DNA of 64,000 nt, taken from assembly GCF_021462265.1 (NCBI RefSeq), contig NZ_JAJONF010000036.1, forward strand, positions 29,846-93,845, in the 5' to 3' direction. Source of the stretch: Streptomyces shenzhenensis. GTDB lineage: Bacteria; Actinomycetota; Actinomycetes; Streptomycetales; Streptomycetaceae. A program made the translations under genes and the position numbers. Shown here piece by piece: positions 15,140 to 23,129 of this stretch. The notes beneath the pieces are model-generated. The model saw nothing but the letters and a program-made list of their open reading frames with translations, searched no databases and was not told where the DNA came from. Every line of letters begins with the position of its first letter. Position 1 is the first letter of the stretch.

Positions 15140-16885
15140 ATGGCCAGGGAATTCCAACGCGGCCACAAGGCCAGGATCAGTGACCTCACGGCGGGCACGG
15201 ATCTGTACGTAGGCGTGCAGATCTCCGGCCCGGGACTGACCTTCGACATCAGTTGCTTCGGGCTCGACGCCGACGAACGGCTGTCGGACGACCGGTACTT
15301 CATCTTCTTCAACCAGCCGAAGTCTCCCGAGGAGTCCATCCAGCTGCTCGGTGCGCAGGCGGGCGACACGGAGTCCTTCCGGGTCACGCTGGACCGGATC
15401 CCACCGCGGATCCAGAAGCTGGCGTTCACCGCGACCATCGACGGCGCCGGGCAGATGTCGCAGGTCGGGCCCGGATACGTCCGGATCGTCGCGGGCGGCG
15501 AGGAGGTGGCCCGGTACTCCTTCAACGGCTCGGAGTTCTCCACCGAGCGCGCCGTGATGCTCGTCGACTTCTACCTGAAGGACGTGTGGCGCTTCGCCGC
15601 CGTCGGCCAGGGCTTCGACGGCGGTCTGGACGCGCTGCTGAAGAACTTCGGCGGCGAGGTGCTGGAGGAGGAGGCGCCCGCCGCGCCGGCGCCGCAGCAA
15701 CCGCAGAGCGGGTCCGCGCCCGGCTTCGCGCCGCCCGCCTTCGCCACCCCGTCCGCGCCGGCCCCGGCCCCCGTGCCGCAGGGCTTCACCCCGCCTCCGG
15801 CCCCGGCCCCCGTGCCGCAGGGCTTCACCCCGCCTCCGGCCCCGGCCCCCGTGCCGCAGGGTTTCACCCCGCCTCCGGCCCCGGCCCCCGTGCCGCAGGG
15901 TTTCACCCCGCCCCCGGCCCCGTCTCCCGGGTCGGCCCCGAACGTGCACGCCGCGCCCACCGTCATCGCCCCGCTCGCCCCCGGCACCGTGCCGCCCCCG
16001 GCCCCGGCGCCCGCGCCCTACGGCCAGCCGCCCGCCCCGCCGTCCCCGGGCGCGCCCATGCCGCCCGGCTACGGTCAGCCTCCGGGGCCGCCGCAGGCCC
16101 CCGCCCCGCCGCCCGGATACCCCCAGGCGCCGACCCCGCCCCCGGGCTACGGCCAGCAGCCGCCGTTCGGACAGGTCCCCGGCCAGCAGACCTACGCGGT
16201 TCCGCAGGGCGCCGCCCAGGGCGGTGCCGGGGTGAGTGCCGCGCTGCAGAAGTTCAAGGAAACGCCCACCGGGCAGCGCTGGACACCGCAGAACAGCAAG
16301 CTGATCCGCGCCGACCTCGGCATGGGCGGCCAGCCGGTACTGGCCCGGCAGGGCAGCATGGTGCTCTACCAGGGCAAGGTCGACTTCAGCTACAAGGGCG
16401 CCGGATTCGCCGGCCGGATCGTGGGCAACGCCACCGGCCAGGAGATGCAGCTGATGCGCTGCACCGGCAACGGCCAGGTGTTCTTCGCCGAGAACTCCGC
16501 CCATCTGCACCCCATCGAGCTCCAGGGCGACGCGATCTGCGTCTCGGCCGAGAGCGTCCTCGCCTTCGACGAGGGCCTCCAGTACGAGGTCCGCCGGATC
16601 GAGGGCCACGGCATTCCCGGCGGCGCGCTCTTCACGATGCAGTTCCAGGGCACCGGCACGATCGTCGTCAAGACGCACGGCACGCCCGTCGTGCTGCCCG
16701 TGACACCGACGACCTTCGCCGACTGCAACGCGGTCGTCGCCTGGTCGGCCGCCTCCCAGGTGATCGTCTCCAGCCAGGTGCGGATGCGCCGCAACGCCTA
16801 TCCGGGCGACACCGGCGAGAGCGTGAACCTTCAGTTCCGGGGCGCGCCCGGCAACTTCATCGTCGTCCAGCCGTACGAGGTCTGA
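15140..16885 (+). CDS. TerD-AIM24 fusion protein
   Basis: A 581-residue protein built of an N-terminal TerD domain (residues about 1-180; ISDLTAGTDLYVGVQISG, FDISCFGLD and the SPEESIQLL-type calcium-binding loops), a Pro/Ala/Gln-rich linker (about 190-365) with four exact 13-residue repeats, and a C-terminal AIM24 domain (about 375-581). TerD domains bind calcium and are linked to tellurite and stress responses and, in Streptomyces, to development. AIM24 (TIGR00266-like beta-rich domain) is named from a mitochondrial protein and has no settled bacterial function. It is first in a three-gene AIM24 operon. ATG at 15140 gives the standard TerD start. Confidence 0.88.
   Translation: MAREFQRGHKARISDLTAGTDLYVGVQISGPGLTFDISCFGLDADERLSDDRYFIFFNQPKSPEESIQLLGAQAGDTESFRVTLDRIPPRIQKLAFTATIDGAGQMSQVGPGYVRIVAGGEEVARYSFNGSEFSTERAVMLVDFYLKDVWRFAAVGQGFDGGLDALLKNFGGEVLEEEAPAAPAPQQPQSGSAPGFAPPAFATPSAPAPAPVPQGFTPPPAPAPVPQGFTPPPAPAPVPQGFTPPPAPAPVPQGFTPPPAPSPGSAPNVHAAPTVIAPLAPGTVPPPAPAPAPYGQPPAPPSPGAPMPPGYGQPPGPPQAPAPPPGYPQAPTPPPGYGQQPPFGQVPGQQTYAVPQGAAQGGAGVSAALQKFKETPTGQRWTPQNSKLIRADLGMGGQPVLARQGSMVLYQGKVDFSYKGAGFAGRIVGNATGQEMQLMRCTGNGQVFFAENSAHLHPIELQGDAICVSAESVLAFDEGLQYEVRRIEGHGIPGGALFTMQFQGTGTIVVKTHGTPVVLPVTPTTFADCNAVVAWSAASQVIVSSQVRMRRNAYPGDTGESVNLQFRGAPGNFIVVQPYEV
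15761..15916 (+). repeat. Four 39-bp tandem repeats in the linker
   Basis: Four consecutive 39-bp units (starting 15761, 15800, 15839 and 15878), nearly identical at DNA level and each encoding PAPAPVPQGFTPP. The near-identity of the DNA suggests recent expansion, so copy number may vary between strains. Confidence 0.9.
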
Positions 16886-16896
16886 GGGAGCCCGTC

Positions 16897-17577
16897 ATGA
16901 ACCAGCCGCTCGCGGGCTATGCCCCCGCACCCGTCACCGCCCGCATGGACAACCACGGCGACCACATGCTCAAGGTCGCCATGCAGACCGGGAACGACCT
17001 CCTCGCGCGCGTGGGGTCGATGGTCGCCTACGAGGGCTTCGTCCAGTACGAGCCCAACCCGCCGGCCGTGCGCCAGATCGCCCGGGACTGGGTGACCGGC
17101 GAGGGCGCGCCTTTGATGAAGTGCTCCGGCGACGGGCTGCTCTACCTCGCCGACTACGGCGCGAACGTCGTCGTCATCAACCTCAACGGCGACGGCATCT
17201 CCGTCAACGCCACCAACCTGCTGGCCTTCGACGCCCATCTGACGTGGGGCGTGGAGCGGGTCAAAGGGCTCGCGAAGTTCGCCGGCCAGGGCCTGTGGAA
17301 CACCAAGATCTCCGGGCAGGGCTGGGTCGCGCTGACCTCCCGGGGCAAGCCGATCGTCGTCGACTGCGGGGGCGGCGAGGACGAGACGTACGTCGACCCG
17401 GACGCACTGGTCGCCTGGTCCCCGAACCTCAAGGTGAAGGGCAAGCGCAGCTTCAAGGCACAGTCGCTGATCGGCCGGGGCAGCGGCGAGGCCTTCCAGA
17501 TGGCCTTCTCCGGTCAGGGCATCGTCGTCGTCCAGCCCAGCGAGGACAGTACCGACCGCCTCCGGTTCCGGGGCTGA
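16897..17577 (+). CDS. AIM24 family protein (second of three)
   Basis: A 226-residue single-domain AIM24 protein (LLARVGSMVAYEGFVQYEPN near residues 30-50; GQGIVVVQPSE at the end), parallel to the C-terminal domain of the upstream TerD fusion. It starts 12 bases after that gene with GAGGGAG as ribosome site. It is probably cytoplasmic, with no signal peptide. Function unknown; the operon suggests the three act together, perhaps as subunits of one beta-rich assembly (inference). Confidence 0.82.
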   Translation: MNQPLAGYAPAPVTARMDNHGDHMLKVAMQTGNDLLARVGSMVAYEGFVQYEPNPPAVRQIARDWVTGEGAPLMKCSGDGLLYLADYGANVVVINLNGDGISVNATNLLAFDAHLTWGVERVKGLAKFAGQGLWNTKISGQGWVALTSRGKPIVVDCGGGEDETYVDPDALVAWSPNLKVKGKRSFKAQSLIGRGSGEAFQMAFSGQGIVVVQPSEDSTDRLRFRG

Positions 17578-17594
17578 GGGGGAGTCAGGAAACC

Positions 17595-18350
17595 ATGCAG
17601 AGCCCGCTTTTCGCCTTCAACGACTCCCAGGCCCGGGACCGCTACAGCCTGCAGAACAAGCAGATGCTGCGGGTCGTCCTGGAGGGCCACGACGACGTCC
17701 TCGCCCGCAAGGGCACCATGGTCGCCTACCAGGGGCTCGTCGAGTTCGACGCCGAGTACACGAACAACCAGCAGGCACGCGCGCGTGCGTACACCGGCGA
17801 GGGTCTGGACCTGATGCGCTGCCACGGGCAGGGCACGGTCTACTTCGCCAACCTCGCCCAGCACATCCACGTCCTGGACGTCGAGCAGGACGGCCTGACC
17901 GTGGACAGCGGCTACGTCCTCGCCATGGACTCCTCGCTGCACTACGAGGTCGTCGCCGTCGACAGCCTCTACGGCATCTCCGGGTCCGGGAAGTACCAGC
18001 TCAACATCACCGGACGCGGCAAGGTCGCCCTGATGACCTCGGGCGCGCCGCTGCTGATGCAGGTCACGCCCGACCGGTACGTCAACTGCGACGCCGACGC
18101 GATCGTCGCCTGGTCCACCGGGCTGCGCGTCCAGATGCAGGCCCAGACGCATTCCTCGGGTGTGTGGCGGCGCCGGGGCAGCACGGGGGAGGGCTGGGAG
18201 CTGAGTTTCATGGGAAGTGGCTTCGCGTTGGTCCAGCCGAGTGAACTGCTGCCGCCGCAGCACGCCCAGATCGGCCAGGGCATCGCCGCCCAGTTCGGCA
18301 TGGGCCAGCAGGGCGCGCGCGGGACGAACCAGGGCAACGTCTGGAGCTGA
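17595..18350 (+). CDS. AIM24 family protein (third of three)
   Basis: A 251-residue AIM24 protein (VLARKGTMVAYQGLVEFDAEY near residues 35-55; GFALVQPSELLPPQ near the end) with a Gln/Gly-rich tail. It begins 18 bases after the previous gene and closes the operon at the terminator at 18375. Relation to its neighbours is clear from the shared LARxGxMVAYxG motif. Function unknown. Confidence 0.82.
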   Translation: MQSPLFAFNDSQARDRYSLQNKQMLRVVLEGHDDVLARKGTMVAYQGLVEFDAEYTNNQQARARAYTGEGLDLMRCHGQGTVYFANLAQHIHVLDVEQDGLTVDSGYVLAMDSSLHYEVVAVDSLYGISGSGKYQLNITGRGKVALMTSGAPLLMQVTPDRYVNCDADAIVAWSTGLRVQMQAQTHSSGVWRRRGSTGEGWELSFMGSGFALVQPSELLPPQHAQIGQGIAAQFGMGQQGARGTNQGNVWS

Positions 18351-18374
18351 CGGCCAGGAAGACCCGCGAAGCAA

Positions 18375-18401
18375 GGGGCGCCCGCCGATGGCGGGCGCCC
18401 C
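18375..18401. terminator. Bidirectional terminator hairpin
   Basis: A perfect 12-bp stem (18375-18386 with 18390-18401) and three-base loop between the convergent AIM24 operon and NUDIX gene. Confidence 0.8.
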
Positions 18402-18434
18402 TCACACATGCTGAGCGGCTCGGAAAGCTCCTGG

Positions 18435-18956
18435 TCAGAGCCGCGCGCGAGTCTCTTCCAGCAGCCGTACGACCGAGTCGTCGGCGATCTTTGGCACCTC
18501 GGCGTAGGCGAACCAGCGCAGGTCCAGGGACTCGTCGCTGATCGCGTGGGCGGCGCCCGGCGGGGCGAGGGCCGCGTACTGGACGTCGAAGTGCCAGTGG
18601 CACGGCGCCGGGATCGCGTGCCGGTCCAGGCGGACCGGACCGCCCGGCAGCAGCGTCAGCCCGGGGATGCCGGACTCCTCGGTCGCCTCCCGCAGCGCAG
18701 CCGCCGCCAGGGTGGCGTCGCCCGGTTCGCAGTGGCCGCCCATCTGCAGCCACAGCCGCAGCTTCCGGTGCAGGGTCAGCAGCACCCGGCCGTGCTCCGG
18801 ATCGACGACCAGGGCGCTCGCCGTGACGTGGCCGGCGTGACAGGCCTTCCAGATGCCGTCCGGGTGCGCCGCGAGGTGGTCCAGGTACGCCTGGCGCAGC
18901 TCTTCCTGGCCCTCGTGCCCCTTGAGGACGAGGACCGTGTCGTCGTACAGGCTCAC
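18435..18956 (-). CDS. NUDIX hydrolase
   Basis: A 173-residue NUDIX protein; the box GGHCEPGD...LREATEESGI sits near residues 72-97. The substrate cannot be told. The GTG start overlaps the stop of the upstream zincin-like gene (GTGA), so the two are coupled. It ends just before the bidirectional terminator. Confidence 0.85.
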   Translation of the reverse strand: MSLYDDTVLVLKGHEGQEELRQAYLDHLAAHPDGIWKACHAGHVTASALVVDPEHGRVLLTLHRKLRLWLQMGGHCEPGDATLAAAALREATEESGIPGLTLLPGGPVRLDRHAIPAPCHWHFDVQYAALAPPGAAHAISDESLDLRWFAYAEVPKIADDSVVRLLEETRARL

Positions 18957-20395
18957 TCGGTGTCGTCGCCCTTTTCCTGGTCGCCGGCTTCCTGGGCGTC
19001 CTTCTTGTGCAGGTCGGGCTCCTGCGCGGCCTCGCCGAGCATCTTGTCCAGCTCGGAGAAGTCCAGCTGCTCGCGGTGCACGAAGCCGTCCGGGTCGTCC
19101 AGGTCGCTCGCCGTCGGCAGCATGTCCGGGTGCGCCCAGAGGGCGTCACGGCCGTCGACACCGCGCGCGTCCGTGAGCGAGGCCCACAGCCGGGAGGCGT
19201 CGCGCAGGCGGCGCGGGCGCAGCTCCAGGCCGATCAGCGTGGCGAAGGTCTGCTCCGCGGGACCGCCCGTGGCGCGGCGGCGGCGCAGGGTCTCGCGCAG
19301 CGCGTCGGCGGACGACAGACGTGGTTTCGCGGCCGCGTGGACCACCGCGTCCACCCAGCCCTCGACGAGCGCCAGAGCCGTTTCCAGACGGGCCAGGGCG
19401 GCCTTCTGCTCGGGCGTGTCCTCGGGCTGGAACATGCCCTGCTGGAGTGCGTCCTGAAGCTGCTCGGGGTTCTGCGGGTCGAACTGGCCGACCACGTCCT
19501 CCAGCTTGGCCGTGTCGACCTTGATGCCGCGCGCGTACCCGTCGACTGCGCCGAACAGGTGCGAGCGCAGCCACGGCACGTGCGAGAACAGCCGCTGGTG
19601 GGCCGCCTCGCGCAGCGCCAGGTAGAGCCGCACCTCCTCCTTCGGCACGCCGAGGTCCTTGCCGAACGCCTCGATGTTCACCGGGAGCAGCGCGGCCTTG
19701 CCGGCCGGGCTCAGCGGCAGGCCGATGTCGGTCGAACCGACGACCTCGCCCGCGAGCACACCGACGGCCTGCCCGATCTGGGTGCCGAACATGGCGCCGC
19801 CCATCGAGCGCATCATGCCGATCAGCGGGCCCGCCATGGCCTGCATCTCCTCCGGCAGGACGTCGCCCATCGCGGCGCCGACCCGCTCGGCGACCGGGTC
19901 GACCAGCTCCTGCCAGGCGGGCAGCGTCGCCTCGACCCACTCTGCGCGCGACCACGCCACGGCCGAACCGGAACCGGACGGCAGCGACGTGGCGTCGTCC
20001 AGCCACAGGTCGGCCAGGCGGACGGCCTCCTGGACAGCGGTGCGCTCGGCGGGACCGACGCTCGCGTCCTTCACGCCGTCCGAGGTGCCCTGGGAGACCG
20101 TCTGGCGGGCGATCTGCTTGGCCATGTCCCAGTTCACCGGGCCGCCCTCGTACGAGAGCATCTGGCCCAGCTGCTGGAAGGCCGCGCCCAGGTCGGTGGG
20201 GTTCAGCGAACCGAACATGGCAGCGAACGGATTGTCGGCGCCGGGGCCGCCGAAGCCGCCGGCTCCGGGCGTGCCGAAACCGAACGGATTGGCCGGTCCC
20301 TGCCCACCACCGCTCTGCTGGTCCTTCTTCTTGCCCTCGTCGCCGTCTTCCGGCTCCTCCGGCGGAAGGCCGAAACCGAATGGGGTGTCACTCAC
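18953..20395 (-). CDS. Zincin-like metalloprotease family (DUF2342)
   Basis: A 480-residue actinobacterial protein of the zincin-2/DUF2342 family. The first 110 residues are Gly/Pro/charge-rich (VSDTPFGFGLPPEEPEDGDE, FGFGTPG) and probably disordered. The conserved domain has the degenerate metal site region LREAAHQRLFSHVPWLR near 275-291 (E-x2-H rather than a full HExxH), followed by a long helical part with FQPEDTPEQ. Protease activity is by family name only. GTG at 20395 gives the conserved VSDTPFGFG start; the frame runs further upstream but without coding character. A second gene, the NUDIX hydrolase, follows by overlap. Confidence 0.82.
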   Translation of the reverse strand: MSDTPFGFGLPPEEPEDGDEGKKKDQQSGGGQGPANPFGFGTPGAGGFGGPGADNPFAAMFGSLNPTDLGAAFQQLGQMLSYEGGPVNWDMAKQIARQTVSQGTSDGVKDASVGPAERTAVQEAVRLADLWLDDATSLPSGSGSAVAWSRAEWVEATLPAWQELVDPVAERVGAAMGDVLPEEMQAMAGPLIGMMRSMGGAMFGTQIGQAVGVLAGEVVGSTDIGLPLSPAGKAALLPVNIEAFGKDLGVPKEEVRLYLALREAAHQRLFSHVPWLRSHLFGAVDGYARGIKVDTAKLEDVVGQFDPQNPEQLQDALQQGMFQPEDTPEQKAALARLETALALVEGWVDAVVHAAAKPRLSSADALRETLRRRRATGGPAEQTFATLIGLELRPRRLRDASRLWASLTDARGVDGRDALWAHPDMLPTASDLDDPDGFVHREQLDFSELDKMLGEAAQEPDLHKKDAQEAGDQEKGDDTE

Positions 20396-20587
20396 GGGAA
20401 TCCTCGGCTGGTAAGGCCACCGGTCTGCTCCGGCGGCGCGGCTGCCCGACAACACCACCCAGCGTAGACACCCCGAGCCGATCGGGCCTCGGTGCTTCGC
20501 CGACAGTCGGCCTGCGGCAGGATGGATGCCACCTGGTACGTACGCGTCACTCACGCCCGTACTGAAGACAACCGCTGGAGACGCCCG

Positions 20588-21751
20588 GTGAGTTCCCCAG
20601 ATCCGCAGGTTCGCGCAGCGCGAAACCACTCAGCCCACCCGTCGCCCGGCCGCCACCCCTCAACGAAGGCGCTTCGCGCCGGCGAGTCGACTGCGGTGCG
20701 CGGGCCCGTCGTCGCCGTGACCGGCGCCGCGACCGGGGTCGGCGCGCTGCTCACCGAGCGGCTGGCCGCGTCCGCGGAGATCAAGCAAGTCATCGCCATC
20801 GACGAGCGGCGCGGGGAGTGCGCGGACGCCCACTGGCACATCCTCGACGTACGGGATCCGGCCATCGCCGAGAAGCTGCGCGGGGCCGACGTGGTGGTGC
20901 ATCTCGCGCTCGACCTGGATCTGGAGACCGATCCGGCGGCGCGCACCGCCTACAACGTGCGCGGGACCCAGACCGTGCTGACCGCGGCGGCCGCGGCCGG
21001 CGTGCACCGCGTGGTGCTGTGCACCTCCGCGATGGTCTACGGCGCGCTGCCGGACAACCAGTTGCCGTTGTCCGAGGACGCGGAGCTGCGGGCCACCGCC
21101 GAGGCCACCGGCGTGGGTGACCTGCTGGAGATCGAGCGGCTCGCGCGCCGGGCGCCCCGCGCGCACCCCGGGCTCAATGTCACCGTCGTGCGCCCTGCGG
21201 TGCTGGTCGGCGGCACCGACACCGCGCTGACCAGGTACTTCGAGTCGCCTCGGCTGCTTGTCGTCGCCGGGTCGCGGCCCGCCTGGCAGTTCTGCCACGT
21301 CGAGGATCTGTGCAGCGCGCTGGAGTACGCCGTGCTGGAGAAGGTCGACGGGGAACTCGCCGTCGGGTGCGACGGGTGGCTGGAGCAGGAGGAGGTCGAG
21401 GAACTCAGCGGGGTGCGGCGGATGGAGTTGCCGTCGGCGGTCGCGCTGGGGGCCGCGGCTCGGCTGCACCGGATCGGTCTGACGCCGTCGCCGGCCGGGG
21501 ATCTCGCGTACACGATGTATCCGTGGGTGGTGAGCGGGAGCCGGCTGCATGACGCCGGATGGCGGCCGGGGTGGACGAACGAGGAGGTGCTGGCCGAGTT
21601 GCTGGAGGAGGTGGCTGGGCGGCACACGGTGGTGGGGCGGCGGCTGGGGCGTAAGGACGCGACGGCCGCGGGGGCTGCGGGGGCGACGGTGGCGTTGCTG
21701 GGGGCGGCGGCCGTGGTGCGGCGGGCGCGGAAGGCTCGGCGGCGGATCTGA
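20588..21751 (+). CDS. Atypical extended SDR (NAD-dependent epimerase-like)
   Basis: A 387-residue Rossmann protein. After about 38 disordered residues the NAD-binding loop VTGAATGVGALLTERLA appears, then LDVRD, HLALD and CTSAMVYGA, all positions of extended SDRs. The catalytic Tyr-x3-Lys is missing: Tyr in MVYGA is followed by no Lys, so classical epimerase or dehydratase chemistry is unlikely. The C-terminus is Ala/Gly-rich and ends in VVRRARKARRRI, perhaps a short membrane segment with a basic anchor. It is divergent from the zincin gene. GTG at 20588 follows CTGGAGA. Confidence 0.78.
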   Translation: MSSPDPQVRAARNHSAHPSPGRHPSTKALRAGESTAVRGPVVAVTGAATGVGALLTERLAASAEIKQVIAIDERRGECADAHWHILDVRDPAIAEKLRGADVVVHLALDLDLETDPAARTAYNVRGTQTVLTAAAAAGVHRVVLCTSAMVYGALPDNQLPLSEDAELRATAEATGVGDLLEIERLARRAPRAHPGLNVTVVRPAVLVGGTDTALTRYFESPRLLVVAGSRPAWQFCHVEDLCSALEYAVLEKVDGELAVGCDGWLEQEEVEELSGVRRMELPSAVALGAAARLHRIGLTPSPAGDLAYTMYPWVVSGSRLHDAGWRPGWTNEEVLAELLEEVAGRHTVVGRRLGRKDATAAGAAGATVALLGAAAVVRRARKARRRI

Positions 21752-21840
21752 GGGCGGGTTCTCGCCCCCGCCGCCCTTACCCGTCCCGTCCTCCAGGGGG
21801 TGCGCCCCCTTCGACCGCCCGGTTCGGGGGCTGCCGGCTC

Positions 21841-21858
21841 CGGGGGCTGCCGCCCCCG
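21841..21858 (+). terminator. Hairpin downstream of the SDR gene
   Basis: A short GC hairpin (CGGGGG / CCCCCG arms) about 90 bases after the SDR stop, with similar half-sites on either side; a plausible terminator. Confidence 0.4.
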
Positions 21859-21892
21859 AACCCCCGCATCGGCCTGAACGGCCTCGTCCTCA

Positions 21893-22189
21893 AACGCCGG
21901 ACGGGCTGATAGCGGGGGTGCGGGCCGGTCTTCGTCCTCGGACGCCGGGCGGCCTGGGTAGTGGGGGTGCAGGCCGACCTTCGTCCTCGGACGCCGGGTG
22001 GGCTGGTGGTGGGGGTGCGGGCCAGTCTTCGTTCTCCGACGCCGGGTGGGCTGGTGGTGGGGGTGCGGGCTGGTCTTCGTTCTCCGACGCCGGGTGGGCT
22101 GGTGGTGGGGGTGCGGACCGGCCTCCGGTCTCCGGTCTCAAATGCCGGGCGGGCCGCGGTGGGGGGTGTGGGTTGGGCTTCGTCCTTGT
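21893..22189 (+). repeat. 48-bp tandem repeat tract in a 557-bp intergenic region
   Basis: About six units of 48-49 bp, the third and fourth almost identical, each with a GACGCCGGGTGGGCTG core, a G-rich GGTGGTGGGGGTGCGG part and CTTCGTTCTCC. The first unit has the AACGCCGGACGGGCTG sequence often found between Streptomyces genes. Because 48 is a multiple of three, all frames stay open for 80-270 codons and give collagen-like or repetitive products; codon use and lack of ribosome sites argue these are not genes. The whole stretch 21752-22308 has no convincing CDS. Confidence 0.85.
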
Positions 22190-22308
22190 CGGGCGGGTGG
22201 GGTGGGTTGTGGGCTTGGTGTCGCTGCAGGAGTCTTTGGACCCGCACGCGTGCGTGCCTGGTGTTGGTCGTATTTCGTGTGGTGGTGGGGGTGCGGCACG
22301 ATGGGGGT

Positions 22309-22770
22309 ATGGCTGCTGTGAGTGATCATCCTGGGGAGCGGGGCGCCGCCGATCCCGTGAAGCTGATCGGGATCCGGGAGAGTGCGCTCTCCGTGGACGA
22401 GGTCTTCGCGGCCGTGGGGGACGACGCGGCCGGTGGGATCGCGCTGTTCGTGGGGACGGTGCGGAATCACGACGGGGGCGCTGATGTGGACACGCTCGGG
22501 TATTCGTGTCATCCCAGCGCGGAGCGCGAGATGCGGCGGATCGCCGAGAAGGTCGTCGCCGAGTACCCGGTACGGGCGCTGGCCGCCGTGCATCGGGTGG
22601 GGGACCTGCGGGTGGGTGATCTCGCCGTGGTCGTCGGCGTGTCGTGTCCGCATCGCGGTGACGCCTTTGAAGCCTGTCGGAAGTTGATCGACGACCTCAA
22701 GCACGAGGTGCCCATCTGGAAGCACCAGAAGTTCTCGGACGGGACGGAGGAATGGGTCGGAGCCTGCTGA
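22309..22770 (+). CDS. moaE: Molybdopterin synthase catalytic subunit MoaE
   Basis: A 153-residue MoaE, the large subunit that transfers sulfur from MoaD thiocarboxylate to precursor Z in molybdenum cofactor synthesis. Seen: ALFVGTVRNHDGG near residues 46-58, HRVGDLRVGD near 100, CPHRGDAFEACRKLIDDLK near 117-135, and the catalytic Lys pair in VPIWKHQKFSDG near 138-149. ATG at 22309 has GGGGGT in front. No other moa gene is nearby. Confidence 0.92.
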   Translation: MAAVSDHPGERGAADPVKLIGIRESALSVDEVFAAVGDDAAGGIALFVGTVRNHDGGADVDTLGYSCHPSAEREMRRIAEKVVAEYPVRALAAVHRVGDLRVGDLAVVVGVSCPHRGDAFEACRKLIDDLKHEVPIWKHQKFSDGTEEWVGAC

Positions 22771-22818
22771 ATAGGCCTGTCCGACTCCGCTTGCGTAACC
22801 GTACCCCTCGCGTGAGCG

Positions 22819-22841
22819 TTGTCAGTGCGGGGGACTAATCT
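22819..22841 (+). promoter_or_regulatory. DNA-damage (PafBC-type) promoter upstream of a small membrane gene
   Basis: TTGTCAGTGCG, six bases, then TAATCT: all first nine bases of the RecA-NDp consensus, correct spacing and a good -10. The transcription start would be near 22848, giving a leader of about 37 bases to the ATG at 22885. The match is as good as that before the AdnB-like gene. Confidence 0.7.
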
Positions 22842-22884
22842 GTTGATCAGTCAGTCGCGGACACTCATGGGGTTGGAGGTCGGC

Positions 22885-23049
22885 ATGGCGGCGCTCGTCT
22901 GGTTGCTGATTCCGCTTGTGGCCGCGGTCGGTGCCGGTCTGTGGGGCAGCTGGGCCAACCGGACCAGGAGAGCGCGCAGCGACGGGCCGGAACTCGACGG
23001 GTACGCACGCTTCCGCGAGGCTATGGAGAAGTCCCGCTCCGGCGGCTGA
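22885..23049 (+). CDS. Small single-span membrane protein behind a damage-type promoter
   Basis: A 54-residue protein: one membrane segment (residues about 2-23, LVWLLIPLVAAVGAGLWG), a basic stretch NRTRRAR that should stay inside, and an acidic/basic cytoplasmic tail ending in AMEKSRSGG. ATG at 22885 was chosen because GGAGG lies five bases upstream; longer frames start inside the promoter. I recognise no family. The promoter suggests induction by DNA damage, and the next gene (80 bases on) is a YlbL-type protease; in Bacillus that protease clears a damage-induced membrane inhibitor of division. Confidence 0.7.
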   Translation: MAALVWLLIPLVAAVGAGLWGSWANRTRRARSDGPELDGYARFREAMEKSRSGG

Positions 23050-23129
23050 GGGCAGCTGAGGGTGGCCGAGGCGCGTGTGACGGGTGGCCCTGACGGTGCG
23101 CTGACAGACCCGTCCCGTACTGTCGTCGC

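Noticed and set aside
21777..22325. Open frames across the 48-bp repeat tract on both strands
   Set aside because: They arise because 48 is divisible by three; products are collagen-like or Pro/Ala repeats, with no ribosome site and atypical codon use.
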